A stretch of DNA of 64,000 bases from NCBI GenBank assembly GCA_030524525.1, contig JAUNGI010000001.1:110851-174850 (forward strand), read 5' to 3'. Positions 50,084 to 58,221 of this stretch are shown piece by piece (position 1 is the stretch's first letter; the number at the start of each line of letters is the position of its first letter). Origin of the DNA: Lachnospiraceae bacterium. Lineage in GTDB: Bacteria; Bacillota; Clostridia; Lachnospirales; Lachnospiraceae. The position numbers and the translations under genes are program-made. The notes under the pieces were generated by a model, which saw nothing but the letters and a program-made list of their open reading frames with translations, did no database searches and was not told the origin of the DNA.

Positions 50084-51397
50084 CTATTCCCCGTAAAGCT
50101 CCCAGAGCAGATCCAACGCGGCGTTTTTTTCCGCGGGATCCTTACAGCCTCCCAGCGAGGCAAGCACATAATTCATTACGTCCGTATGACTGTCGAAAAA
50201 TACCGGAAGCTCTTTCAGCATCGACGCCATCATCGCCCGGACATATTTCCGGCTCTTCCCTTCCATCGCGCCTTCCAACAGCCGGAACAGCTCCTGCCGC
50301 CGGGCCTCCAGAAGCTCCGGAGTCACGGCTTCGCTCGGCTCGTCCTCCAAAGAGGCAAAGGCGGAGGTTGACATCAGCTTTCCCGCCTTTTCGAGGGAAC
50401 GATACGGCGCTCGCTCCTTCTCCGGCAGCGATTCAAAAGCGCTCTCCAGCTTCAGGACCGATTCGGAATACTGCTCCAGCTTGCCCTCCATCCACGAAAA
50501 GCAGTCCGCTTCCTCCTCCGGCACCGTTTTCCACTCTCCGGTTCGAACTCCTTGCAGCGCCAAGCCGAGCAAACGGGTCACAAACGGCAGAAACTGTTTT
50601 CTTGCCGCCGACGAGTCCTCCGCGTGAGGGGCGACAAGCACGATGCAGAGCGTATCGTTCAAAATCCCCTGCATATTGCATCCGAAATCCGTCTCGGCCT
50701 CCAGCTCCGCCTCGACCGCTTCCAGACGTTGCCGTGCATCCTCCCACCGTTCCTTTGTCAGCGCCCCGTAATCCAGCGCCGAAAGCTCCTCCGCCAGCGC
50801 CGCCCGGTGGCTCTGCCCGATCTGCCGCTTGCCCGGCAGACCTGCCGCCGCCGCGATCCGTTCGCAGAAACCGTCGAGCGCCGAAAGCTCTCCGTCCTGA
50901 TAAGCCGAAAGCCCCTGCTGCACAAGGTCGAAGAAGCGCTGCTTGGTCATGCGCACGGGAAGCTGAAACACCATGTCCCGGATCCGCTGATTTACAACGA
51001 CCGGATCCTCCGAGGAGAAAATGTGCTGCAAAAGCTCCCGCGCCTCGTTTTCGGTATCCCGCTCCGGCAGCTCGTCCCGAAACGAATATTCCGCCCGGTT
51101 CAAAAGATATTCCGGGATCATCAGCCGATCCACAAGCGCGGCAAGCGCCTCCACGTTTTCGGTCGTCGCTCCGCGAAGGGCGGACAGGCGCTCAATTTTC
51201 TGCGTCTCCTCCAAAGGAGCCTCCGTCAGACCGTCCCGCACGGCGGAAAAAACGTCCTCAAGCAGCTTCTTTTCCGGTTCCGTCAGGGAAGCCTCGGCAT
51301 ATCTTTCATAACAGTCATACAGCCCGATGGTCAGGTTCATCCATGCAAGCTCATGGTAAGCATGCGCCAGACGGCGGCATACGCTCGGTTTGCTCAT
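50084..51397 (-). CDS. Unrecognised 437-aa helical protein
   Basis: A soluble protein that appears almost entirely alpha-helical and rich in Glu and Leu. The N-terminus has CRRLAHAYHELAWMNLTIGLYDCYERYAEASL, the C-terminus SHTDVMNYVLASLGGCKDPAEKNAALDLLWELYGE. Its ATG overlaps the stop codon of the rhomboid-like gene (ATGA), so the pair is translationally coupled. I cannot assign a family. It may form a module with the 101-aa protein downstream. Confidence 0.78.
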   Translation of the reverse strand: MSKPSVCRRLAHAYHELAWMNLTIGLYDCYERYAEASLTEPEKKLLEDVFSAVRDGLTEAPLEETQKIERLSALRGATTENVEALAALVDRLMIPEYLLNRAEYSFRDELPERDTENEARELLQHIFSSEDPVVVNQRIRDMVFQLPVRMTKQRFFDLVQQGLSAYQDGELSALDGFCERIAAAAGLPGKRQIGQSHRAALAEELSALDYGALTKERWEDARQRLEAVEAELEAETDFGCNMQGILNDTLCIVLVAPHAEDSSAARKQFLPFVTRLLGLALQGVRTGEWKTVPEEEADCFSWMEGKLEQYSESVLKLESAFESLPEKERAPYRSLEKAGKLMSTSAFASLEDEPSEAVTPELLEARRQELFRLLEGAMEGKSRKYVRAMMASMLKELPVFFDSHTDVMNYVLASLGGCKDPAEKNAALDLLWELYGE

Positions 51398-52302
51398 ACG
51401 TTTCCCTCATCCTCTTTCTTTTCTCTTACCACATGGGTATGGGTATATAAATGATCCATGCAATATTCGTAATTCCCGTCGCATTTGGAACAGAACCGGA
51501 ATTCCAGATCCGCTCCGTCCAGCTCCGTTCTTCCGCAGACCGCGCAGCGGTGCCGGGTGATGACCGTCCTGCCCTGATGGCTCCCCGCATGCCCGTAGCT
51601 TTGTCCCTGCCGAACGCCCTGCCGGTAAGCGCGCTTTCGCTTGATCTGCGCCGGACTGATCTTCCGATAATTCCGGGTCGTCAGGAAAAATACGATAAAG
51701 TTCATCAGCGCGGTAACGCAGGCGACGGCCGTCCCGATGCCGAGCGCCGTCCCGCTCATTACGGCGGTGACCACATAATAGCCCTCGATCACCGCATAGA
51801 AGATCGCAAGATATTTGATTTTGATCGGAATCACAAAGAACAGCAGCAGACGAACCTCGGAAAATTCCACGGCAAACGCCAGAAACAGCGAAAGGTTCAA
51901 ATATTCCAAAGAGATCGGGAAGCTGAAGCCCGTGCCGGTGATCACATAAAACGCGACGTAGAGAACGACCACCGCCAGCAGATTGAATATGATCCCGCTG
52001 AAATAATACAGATTAAATCGGAAGCTGCCCCAGCGCTGTTCGAGGGAAGTCCCGATCATATAATACAAATACAGGGAAATCAGTAAAAAAAACAGATTGT
52101 CGTCGATGGGCTGGATCAAAAAAGTCACAAGCCGCCAGACCTGCCCGTGCAGCACCTTTTCCACGTCGAACATCAGAAACTCATAATAAAACATCGGGTC
52201 GATCATATAAATGACAAAGCCGACCGCATATAGAATGATCACATACCGCATCAGCCCCGGAATGGCAAAGCGGCCGAATTTACGCTCTAATTTCTGAAAC
52301 AT
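51394..52302 (-). CDS. Rhomboid-like membrane protein with C-terminal zinc ribbon
   Basis: A 302-aa protein with six or so membrane segments arranged as in rhomboids: HGQVWRLVTFLIQP after the first segment and GTSLEQRWGSFRFNLYYFSGIIFNLL. The catalytic GxSG serine and the paired His are not visible, so it is probably an inactive, pseudoprotease-type member. The cytosolic tail ends in a zinc-ribbon-like module (CAVCGRTE ... CSKCDGNYEYC) and a His-rich end. The ATG at 52302 was chosen because the longer start lacks support. It is the first gene of the operon reaching ytfJ, from a perfect-consensus promoter. Confidence 0.8.
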   Translation of the reverse strand: MFQKLERKFGRFAIPGLMRYVIILYAVGFVIYMIDPMFYYEFLMFDVEKVLHGQVWRLVTFLIQPIDDNLFFLLISLYLYYMIGTSLEQRWGSFRFNLYYFSGIIFNLLAVVVLYVAFYVITGTGFSFPISLEYLNLSLFLAFAVEFSEVRLLLFFVIPIKIKYLAIFYAVIEGYYVVTAVMSGTALGIGTAVACVTALMNFIVFFLTTRNYRKISPAQIKRKRAYRQGVRQGQSYGHAGSHQGRTVITRHRCAVCGRTELDGADLEFRFCSKCDGNYEYCMDHLYTHTHVVREKKEDEGNV

Positions 52303-52355
52303 CTTTTCTTTTTCTTCCTTCCTGCACAATCTGACCTGCCGAATAACTCAGTGTA

Positions 52356-52384
52356 ATTATAAGAAAATGCAATTCCATTGTCAA
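52356..52384 (-). promoter_or_regulatory. Promoter of the rhomboid-like operon
   Basis: On the minus strand: perfect -35 TTGACA (52384-52379), 17-nt spacer, perfect -10 TATAAT (52361-52356). Its -35 overlaps that of the rqcH promoter. Confidence 0.9.
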
Positions 52385-52407
52385 ATGATTCTTCGGTGTG
52401 CTATACT
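52378..52407 (+). promoter_or_regulatory. rqcH promoter
   Basis: -35 TTGTCA (52378-52383), 18-nt spacer, extended -10 TGCTATACT (-10 at 52402-52407). Confidence 0.75.
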
Positions 52408-52474
52408 GTTTCCGATGAGATTTTATAGAATTTTTCCGGTTTCCCCAGAAAAATTTTCCAAACGGAGGTACTTT

Positions 52475-54238
52475 ATGGCTTTTGACGGCTTTGTGGTCGC
52501 CGCTTTGGCGGCTTCTCTCGGAGAGACGCTTACGGGCGGACGCATCACCAAGATCAGTCAGCCCGAGGCGGACGAGCTGCTGCTGACGATAAAAAACTAC
52601 GACACCTATAAACTGCTGCTTTCCGCCAACGCCTCGCTGCCCTTGGTTTATCTGACCGAGCAGGGCAAGCAGGCTCCGCTTACGGCTCCGAATTTCTGCA
52701 TGCTGCTTCGGAAGCACCTGAACAGCGCCAGGCTCCTGCGGATCGTACAGCCGGGGCTGGAACGCGCGCTGCAGTTTCAGATCGAGCATCTCGACGAGCT
52801 GGGCGACAAAAAGATCAAATGGCTCGTGGTGGAGATCATGGGAAAGCACAGCAACGTGATCTTCTGCGACGAGAATTGGAAGATTCTGGACAGCATCAAG
52901 CATGTTTCGTCCCTTGTCAGCTCCGTCCGGGAGGTTTTGCCCGGAAGGACCTACTTTCTTCCGCAGACCTCCGAAAAGCACGATCCCCTCGCGCTCTCCG
53001 GCAGCGAAGCCGCTGCGCTGCTTTCGGGAAAGCCGCTGCCCCTGTCCAAGGCGGTCTATACGACCTTCACCGGCTTTTCTCCGATCATGGGACAGGAGCT
53101 CTGCCACCGCGCCGGACTGGACGGCGACCTGCCGGCGGCGGCGCTTACGGACGAAGCCCGCGCACGCCTTTCAATGGTCTGGGACGAGCTGCTCGGCCGG
53201 GTAAAACGGAGTGATTTCTCCCCCTGCATCGTGAAAAAGCAGGGCGAGCCGGTGGAATTTGCCGCGCTGCCGCTCCGCGTTTACGGGGATTACCCGGAAT
53301 ACGAGCTGCTCTCGCCCGCGTCGGTCAGCCAAATGCTCGAACAGTATTACCAAGAACGGGAAAGCCTAAACCGGATGCGTCAGCGTTCCGCCGATCTGCG
53401 GAAGATCGTGCAGAGCGCCTACGAGCGGACGGCCAAAAAGCAGGACTTACAGGAAAAGCAGCTTCGGGACACGGAAAAGCGGGAAAACTGCAAGCTTTAC
53501 GGCGAGCTGCTGATGACGTACGGCTATTCCGCCGCCCCCGGCAGCAAAAGCCTGACCTGTACGAATTATTACACGGGGGAGGAGATCACGATCCCGCTGG
53601 ACGAGACCGTCTCCGCAACGGAAAACGCCAAGCGCTATTACGAGCGTTATGCGAAGCTCAAGCGGACCGCCGAACAGCTTACCGTGCATTTGACCCACAG
53701 CCGCGAGGAGCTTGCGCACTTGGCTTCCATCCGCGAATCGCTGGAATACGCCTCCTGCGAGGAGGACCTCGCCGCCATCCGCAGAGAGCTGACGGATTTC
53801 GGTTATCTGAAATTTCATAAAACGCTTTCCGCCGACGCGAAAAAGGGGCGGAAGCCCGCCAAGACCGCTCCGCTCCATTTCCGAACGGCGGACGGCTACG
53901 ACATTTACGTCGGGAAGAACAATTATCAGAACGACGAGCTGACGTTCCGCTTTGCAAACGGCGGCGACTGGTGGTTCCATGCCAAAGGCGTGCCCGGCTC
54001 CCACGTCATTTTGAAAACGCAGGGCGCGGAGCCGCCTGTCTCCGCCTTTGAGGCCGCCGCCTCGCTGGCTGCGCTCTACTCCGCCGAACGGCAGGCGGAA
54101 AAGGTCGAGATCGACTATCTGGAACGCAAAAACGTCAAGAAGCCGAACGGCTCCAAGCCGGGCTTCGTCGTATATTACACCAATTATTCGATGATGGCGC
54201 GTCCCACAAACGCCGGGCTTGCGCTGCTGTCGGAATGA
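52475..54238 (+). CDS. rqcH: Rqc2-type NFACT protein RqcH
   Basis: Ribosome quality-control factor that binds stalled 50S subunits and adds alanine tails; older annotations call it fibronectin-binding protein FbpA. The 587-aa protein has an NFACT-N domain (DGFVVAALAASLGETLTGGRITKISQP), a helical middle with coiled coils (about 300-430), and a C-terminal NFACT-R domain (LHFRTADGYDIYVGKNNYQNDELTFRFANGGDWWFHAKGVPGSHVIL). The ATG at 52475 lies 6 nt after GGAGG. It is followed by the PHP phosphatase after 13 nt. Confidence 0.94.
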   Translation: MAFDGFVVAALAASLGETLTGGRITKISQPEADELLLTIKNYDTYKLLLSANASLPLVYLTEQGKQAPLTAPNFCMLLRKHLNSARLLRIVQPGLERALQFQIEHLDELGDKKIKWLVVEIMGKHSNVIFCDENWKILDSIKHVSSLVSSVREVLPGRTYFLPQTSEKHDPLALSGSEAAALLSGKPLPLSKAVYTTFTGFSPIMGQELCHRAGLDGDLPAAALTDEARARLSMVWDELLGRVKRSDFSPCIVKKQGEPVEFAALPLRVYGDYPEYELLSPASVSQMLEQYYQERESLNRMRQRSADLRKIVQSAYERTAKKQDLQEKQLRDTEKRENCKLYGELLMTYGYSAAPGSKSLTCTNYYTGEEITIPLDETVSATENAKRYYERYAKLKRTAEQLTVHLTHSREELAHLASIRESLEYASCEEDLAAIRRELTDFGYLKFHKTLSADAKKGRKPAKTAPLHFRTADGYDIYVGKNNYQNDELTFRFANGGDWWFHAKGVPGSHVILKTQGAEPPVSAFEAAASLAALYSAERQAEKVEIDYLERKNVKKPNGSKPGFVVYYTNYSMMARPTNAGLALLSE

Positions 54239-54251
54239 GGAAAGGACGCTT

Positions 54252-55079
54252 ATGATCTGCGCAGACTTCCACACCCACACCACGTTTTCCACCGACGGGA
54301 CGGGCGCTCCGGAGGATATGCTCCGGCAGGCGGCGTCTCTCGGCTTAAAATACTACTGCTTCACCGATCATATGGATTATGACTTTCCCGGCGAGGAGGG
54401 CGCCTTTACCTTTTCTCCGGAGGAATATTTTTCCGCTCTTTTGCCGCTCAAGCGGCGCTATGCCGGGCGGCTGACCGTTTCCGTCGGGGTCGAGCTGGGG
54501 CTTCGGAACGAGCCGGAGCTTTTGAACGCCATGCCCAAGCGCTGCGAAGCGCTGCTTTCCGCTTACCCGTTTGACTTTGTCATCGGCTCGACGCACGTCC
54601 TCCAATACGAAGACCCCTACGAGCCGTCGTTCTGGGAACGGCGCTCCCCGGAGGAAGGGGTACGGCTGTATCTCGAATCCATCCTCGACAATGCGCGGGC
54701 CTACGACGGCTTTCAGGTGTACGGCCATCTGGATTATATCCTGCGCTATCTTCCTCAAGGCGCGCAGGTGGATATGCGCCGCTTCCGCGATCTGTACGAC
54801 GCGATCCTAAAGCAGCTGCTCGCCAAGGGCAAGGGGATCGAGCTGAACACCGCCAACTACGCGAGAGGCGCTTCGGAGCCCCATCCCGAAGCATGGGTGC
54901 TTTCCCGCTACCGGGAGCTTGGGGGCGAACTGCTGACGATCGGCTCGGACGCGCACCGGCCGGATCGGATTGCCTACGACTTTGCCCGCGCCGAAAGGCT
55001 GCTGCTTCGCCTCGGCTACCGTTACTACGCCACGTTCTCCGAAAAAAAACCAGACTTCCACCGCTTGGGGGAAGTCTGA
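54252..55079 (+). CDS. PHP-domain phosphatase (histidinol-phosphatase type)
   Basis: A 275-aa metal-dependent hydrolase: DFHTHTTFSTDGTG at the N-terminus, CFTDHMDYDF, FVIGSTHVL, VYGHLDYILRY and the C-terminal IGSDAHRPDRIAYDF supply the metal ligands of a PHP fold. The length and motifs fit HisK-type histidinol-phosphatases, and a hisC is 6 kb away, but other phosphoesterase roles are possible. The ATG at 54252 follows AAAGGA by 5 nt. Its last 12 codons contain the terminator of the convergent cysteine desulfurase gene. Confidence 0.88.
   Translation: MICADFHTHTTFSTDGTGAPEDMLRQAASLGLKYYCFTDHMDYDFPGEEGAFTFSPEEYFSALLPLKRRYAGRLTVSVGVELGLRNEPELLNAMPKRCEALLSAYPFDFVIGSTHVLQYEDPYEPSFWERRSPEEGVRLYLESILDNARAYDGFQVYGHLDYILRYLPQGAQVDMRRFRDLYDAILKQLLAKGKGIELNTANYARGASEPHPEAWVLSRYRELGGELLTIGSDAHRPDRIAYDFARAERLLLRLGYRYYATFSEKKPDFHRLGEV
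55042..55078 (-). terminator. Terminator of the cysteine desulfurase gene, inside the PHP gene
   Basis: CAGACTTCC (55051-55059) pairs with GGAAGTCTG (55070-55078); eight T follow on the minus strand. It overlaps the last codons and stop of the convergent plus-strand gene. Confidence 0.8.
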
Positions 55080-55101
55080 AACAAAATTCCGAAACAATAC
55101 G

Positions 55102-56280
55102 TTACTTTTTCCACGCGGGATTTTGGTCGCGCAGCTTGGCGACAAACTCCCGCATTTTTTCCACGGCGTAATCCACCTGCTCCTTCGTATTGTGTTCCGA
55201 AAGGGTCATGCGCACCGAGCCGTTGATCCACTGATCCGAAAGCCCCATCGCAAGCAGCACATGGGAGGCGCCGCTGGACGCGGAGGTGCAGGCGGAGCCG
55301 CTTGAACAGTGAATGCCCGCCATATCCAGAAAAACGAGCAGAGAGCTGGCCTGCACTCCGGCAAAGCTCATGTTCAGATTGCCGGAAAGGCATTCCTCCG
55401 GATCGCCGTTCCTGCGGCTCATCGGGATTTCCGCAAGCAGCCGCCCGGCAAAATAATCCCGAAGCTCCGCCACCTTCCGTTCCCGCTCCCGCCGCTTTTT
55501 CATCGTCAGCTCCAGCGCCTTCGCCATTCCCACGATGCCCGGCACGTTTTCCGTTCCGGAACGCATCTGCTGTTCCTGCGCGCCGCCGTGCAGGATCGGC
55601 ACGAGCTTCGTTCCCTCCCGAACGTACAGGAAGCCGACGCCCTTCGGCCCGCCGAACTTGTGCGCGCTGGCGCTGAGAAACGTGATCCCCGAGGTCGAAA
55701 GCTTTTCCTCAAAATGCCCCGCCGCCTGCACCGCGTCGGTGTGAAAGGCGACGCCGCGCTGTCTCGCCAGCTCGGCGATCTCTCCGACGGGCTGCACCGT
55801 CCCCACCTCATTGTTCGCATACATAACGCTGATCAAAAACGTGTCGGGACGGAGCGCGTTCGCCAGCTCCGTAAGCGAGATCCTCCCCAGCTCGTCGACC
55901 GGAAGATAGGTGACGGCATAGCCTCTTTTCTCTAAAAACCGGCAGGTGTGGAGCACCGCATGATGCTCGATCGCCGTCGTGACGATGTGACCGAGGGATT
56001 TTTCTTCGGCGTTCCCTGCCTCCCGCGCCAGACATGTCCCTTTGATCGCCCAGTTGTCCGCCTCCGTGCCGCCGGAGGTAAAGAAAATTTCGTTTGGCTT
56101 GCAGCCCAGCAGCTCGGCGATCGTCATGCGCGCCTCGCTCACCGCTTTTTTGGCGTGCAGTCCGTATTCGTGAAGGCTCGAGGGGTTCCCGTACTCCTCG
56201 ACGAAGTAAGGCAGCATGGCTTCCAGCACCTCCGGCTCGGTGCGGGTCGTGGCTGCATTGTCAAAATATATCGTTTCCAA
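55102..56280 (-). CDS. Cysteine desulfurase (NifS/IscS family)
   Basis: PLP enzyme that removes sulfur from cysteine for Fe-S clusters, thiolated tRNA or cofactors. The 392-aa protein has the PLP lysine in SASAHKFGGPKGVGFL, the aspartate site HTDAVQAAGHF and the catalytic cysteine in HCSSGSACTSAS; the GxGxAC pattern suggests the IscS/NifS branch. No IscU or SufU lies next to it. The start is a TTG at 56280, 7 nt after GGAGG. It may serve the SufCB system 22 kb away. Confidence 0.93.
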   Translation of the reverse strand: METIYFDNAATTRTEPEVLEAMLPYFVEEYGNPSSLHEYGLHAKKAVSEARMTIAELLGCKPNEIFFTSGGTEADNWAIKGTCLAREAGNAEEKSLGHIVTTAIEHHAVLHTCRFLEKRGYAVTYLPVDELGRISLTELANALRPDTFLISVMYANNEVGTVQPVGEIAELARQRGVAFHTDAVQAAGHFEEKLSTSGITFLSASAHKFGGPKGVGFLYVREGTKLVPILHGGAQEQQMRSGTENVPGIVGMAKALELTMKKRRERERKVAELRDYFAGRLLAEIPMSRRNGDPEECLSGNLNMSFAGVQASSLLVFLDMAGIHCSSGSACTSASSGASHVLLAMGLSDQWINGSVRMTLSEHNTKEQVDYAVEKMREFVAKLRDQNPAWKK

Positions 56281-56309
56281 GGAAAGTCCTCCTGCAAACG
56301 CAAGCAGTT

Positions 56310-56339
56310 ATCATACTATACTATGCGCTATCCCTGCAA
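56310..56339 (-). promoter_or_regulatory. Promoter of the cysteine desulfurase gene
   Basis: On the minus strand: -35 TTGCAG (56339-56334), 18-nt spacer, -10 TATGAT (56315-56310). Confidence 0.65.
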
Positions 56340-56383
56340 GAATACCAGAATTCCCGTCGGAATGTCAATTCCAAAGAAGCGGT

Positions 56384-56412
56384 TTGACGGGAAAGGAAAC
56401 ATTTGCTATACT
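56384..56412 (+). promoter_or_regulatory. Promoter of the FHA-SEDS/PBP pair
   Basis: -35 TTGACG (56384-56389), 17-nt spacer, extended -10 TGCTATACT (-10 at 56407-56412). Confidence 0.85.
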
Positions 56413-56463
56413 GGAACAAACGAACGCCCCATCCGGGGAGCGATTACGGGAAGGAGACGCCGA

Positions 56464-58221
56464 ATGAACGCGCTGGCACAGTCGATCTATCAGCTTGTGG
56501 AACATCTGACGGAAGCCTATCCGGGGTTTGCGGACGGCTATACGTCCTTTTTCCGCTGTCTTTTTCCCATTCTCTCGTTTTTCATTCTGGCGGGAGCCAT
56601 CACCTCGCTGTTTCACTTTCCGAAGCGGCCGGAGGCTTTTGCGAAGATCCGCCTTGCGGACGGCACGACCTTCCGGCTCAAGCACTGGGAGTGCATTCTC
56701 GGTCACTCCAAAAGCGCGGACATTTCCCTGCCCTACGAGACGATCTCCAAGCTGCACGCCGTCATCAGCTGTCAGGAGCCGGACAACTTCCGCATCACCG
56801 ATCTGGATTCCAAATGCGGCACCCGCGTCGGCGAAAAAGAGGTCGACGGCAGCGCTCCGCTCCGCTTCGGGGACACGTTTTATCTCGGAGAGACGCCGCT
56901 TCTGTTCCTTCCCATCAGCAGGGACGAGCAGAAGGAAACGGAAAAAAAGCGCCGTCAGATCCGTCCGATCCCCCCGTGGAGCATTTTGCTTCTGCTGACC
57001 TTTTTACAGCTTGGACTCTGCATACAGTTCTGCATTACCAAACACGAAAAATACGCGGGCTACATCATTCCCACCTTTCTGCTCCTCAGTCTGCTGATGT
57101 GGGGATATTTTATCCTGATGCGCTGCTTTCATATCATCGGCTTTGAGCTGGAAATGATCGCCTTTTATCTGACCACGCTCTCGCTTGCCATCACGACCTC
57201 GTCGATCCCCTACTCGCTGCCCAAGCAGCTCGTTTCCATCGTGCTGGGCATCTTCGTTTTTCTGGCGCTCGGCTTTTTGCTGCGCGATTTGCAGCGGGTG
57301 CAGAAGCTGCGCTGGATCATGGCGGCGTTTGCGTTGGGGCTGATGCTGCTGACGCTTCTGCTCGGCCAGCTCCGCTACGGCGCGACGAACTGGATCCGCC
57401 TCGGTCCGCTGAGCTTCCAGCCGTCGGAGCTTGCTAAGCTCTGCTATATCTTTGCCGGCTCCGCTACGCTTGACCGTCTGTTCCGCCGCCGGAACCTCGG
57501 ACTGTTTATGCTGCTGAGCTTTTCCGTGATCGTTTGTCTGGGACTGATGAGCGACTTCGGAACCGCCGCCATCTTTTTTATCACGTTTCTGGTCATTGCG
57601 TTTCTGCGTTCCGGCGATTTCGCGACGCTGCTGCTTGTCACCGGCGGCGCGGTCACCGCGGGCGCGATGGTTCTGATCGCCAAGCCCTATATCTGGACCC
57701 GCTTTGCCACATGGCGGCACGCTTGGGAATACGCAAGCTCCGGCGGCTATCAGCAGGTGCGCACGATGACCGGCATCGCCTCCGGCGGTCTGTTCGGCGT
57801 GGGCGCGGGGAACGGCTATTTGCAGCGCGTTTCCGCCTCCGACACCGACCTTGTGTTCGGCATGGTCTGTGAGGAGCTGGGACTTCTGACCGGCTGCATG
57901 GCGGTGCTCTGCATCCTCGTGCTCGCCGCTTACGCGATCCTCTCCTGTTCCATGAGCCGTTCGAGCTTTTACACGATCGCCGCCTGCTCCGCCACGTCCA
58001 TGCTCGTGTTCCAGACCGCGCTGAACGTCTTTGGGTCCGTGGATCTGCTGCCGCTGACCGGCGTCACGTTCCCCTTCGTCTCAAACGGGGGCTCCTCCAT
58101 GATCCTTTCGTGGGGACTGCTCGCCTTTTTGAAGGCAACGGACACGCGTCCCAGAGCCAGCTTTGCCAACGCGCTGCGAAAGCCCAAGCGCTCCGGAGAA
58201 AGGAGAAAAGGAAAGTCATGA
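56464..58221 (+). CDS. FHA domain fused to a SEDS (FtsW/RodA) glycosyltransferase
   Basis: A 585-aa membrane protein. An N-terminal membrane segment (about 33-52) precedes an FHA domain (about 60-150) and then a SEDS core with ten or so membrane segments. In the FHA, Ser95 and His98 of SKLH are kept, but the usual Gly-Arg is Gly-His (81) and the usual Asn-Gly is Cys-Gly (118-119), so phosphothreonine binding may be altered. The SEDS part has FQPSELAKL, MSDFGTAAIFF and FVSNGGSSMILSW, with the predicted catalytic Asp in SDFGT. It polymerises lipid II together with the PBP downstream (ATGA overlap). AAGGAG lies 7 nt before the ATG. Confidence 0.92.
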   Translation: MNALAQSIYQLVEHLTEAYPGFADGYTSFFRCLFPILSFFILAGAITSLFHFPKRPEAFAKIRLADGTTFRLKHWECILGHSKSADISLPYETISKLHAVISCQEPDNFRITDLDSKCGTRVGEKEVDGSAPLRFGDTFYLGETPLLFLPISRDEQKETEKKRRQIRPIPPWSILLLLTFLQLGLCIQFCITKHEKYAGYIIPTFLLLSLLMWGYFILMRCFHIIGFELEMIAFYLTTLSLAITTSSIPYSLPKQLVSIVLGIFVFLALGFLLRDLQRVQKLRWIMAAFALGLMLLTLLLGQLRYGATNWIRLGPLSFQPSELAKLCYIFAGSATLDRLFRRRNLGLFMLLSFSVIVCLGLMSDFGTAAIFFITFLVIAFLRSGDFATLLLVTGGAVTAGAMVLIAKPYIWTRFATWRHAWEYASSGGYQQVRTMTGIASGGLFGVGAGNGYLQRVSASDTDLVFGMVCEELGLLTGCMAVLCILVLAAYAILSCSMSRSSFYTIAACSATSMLVFQTALNVFGSVDLLPLTGVTFPFVSNGGSSMILSWGLLAFLKATDTRPRASFANALRKPKRSGERRKGKS

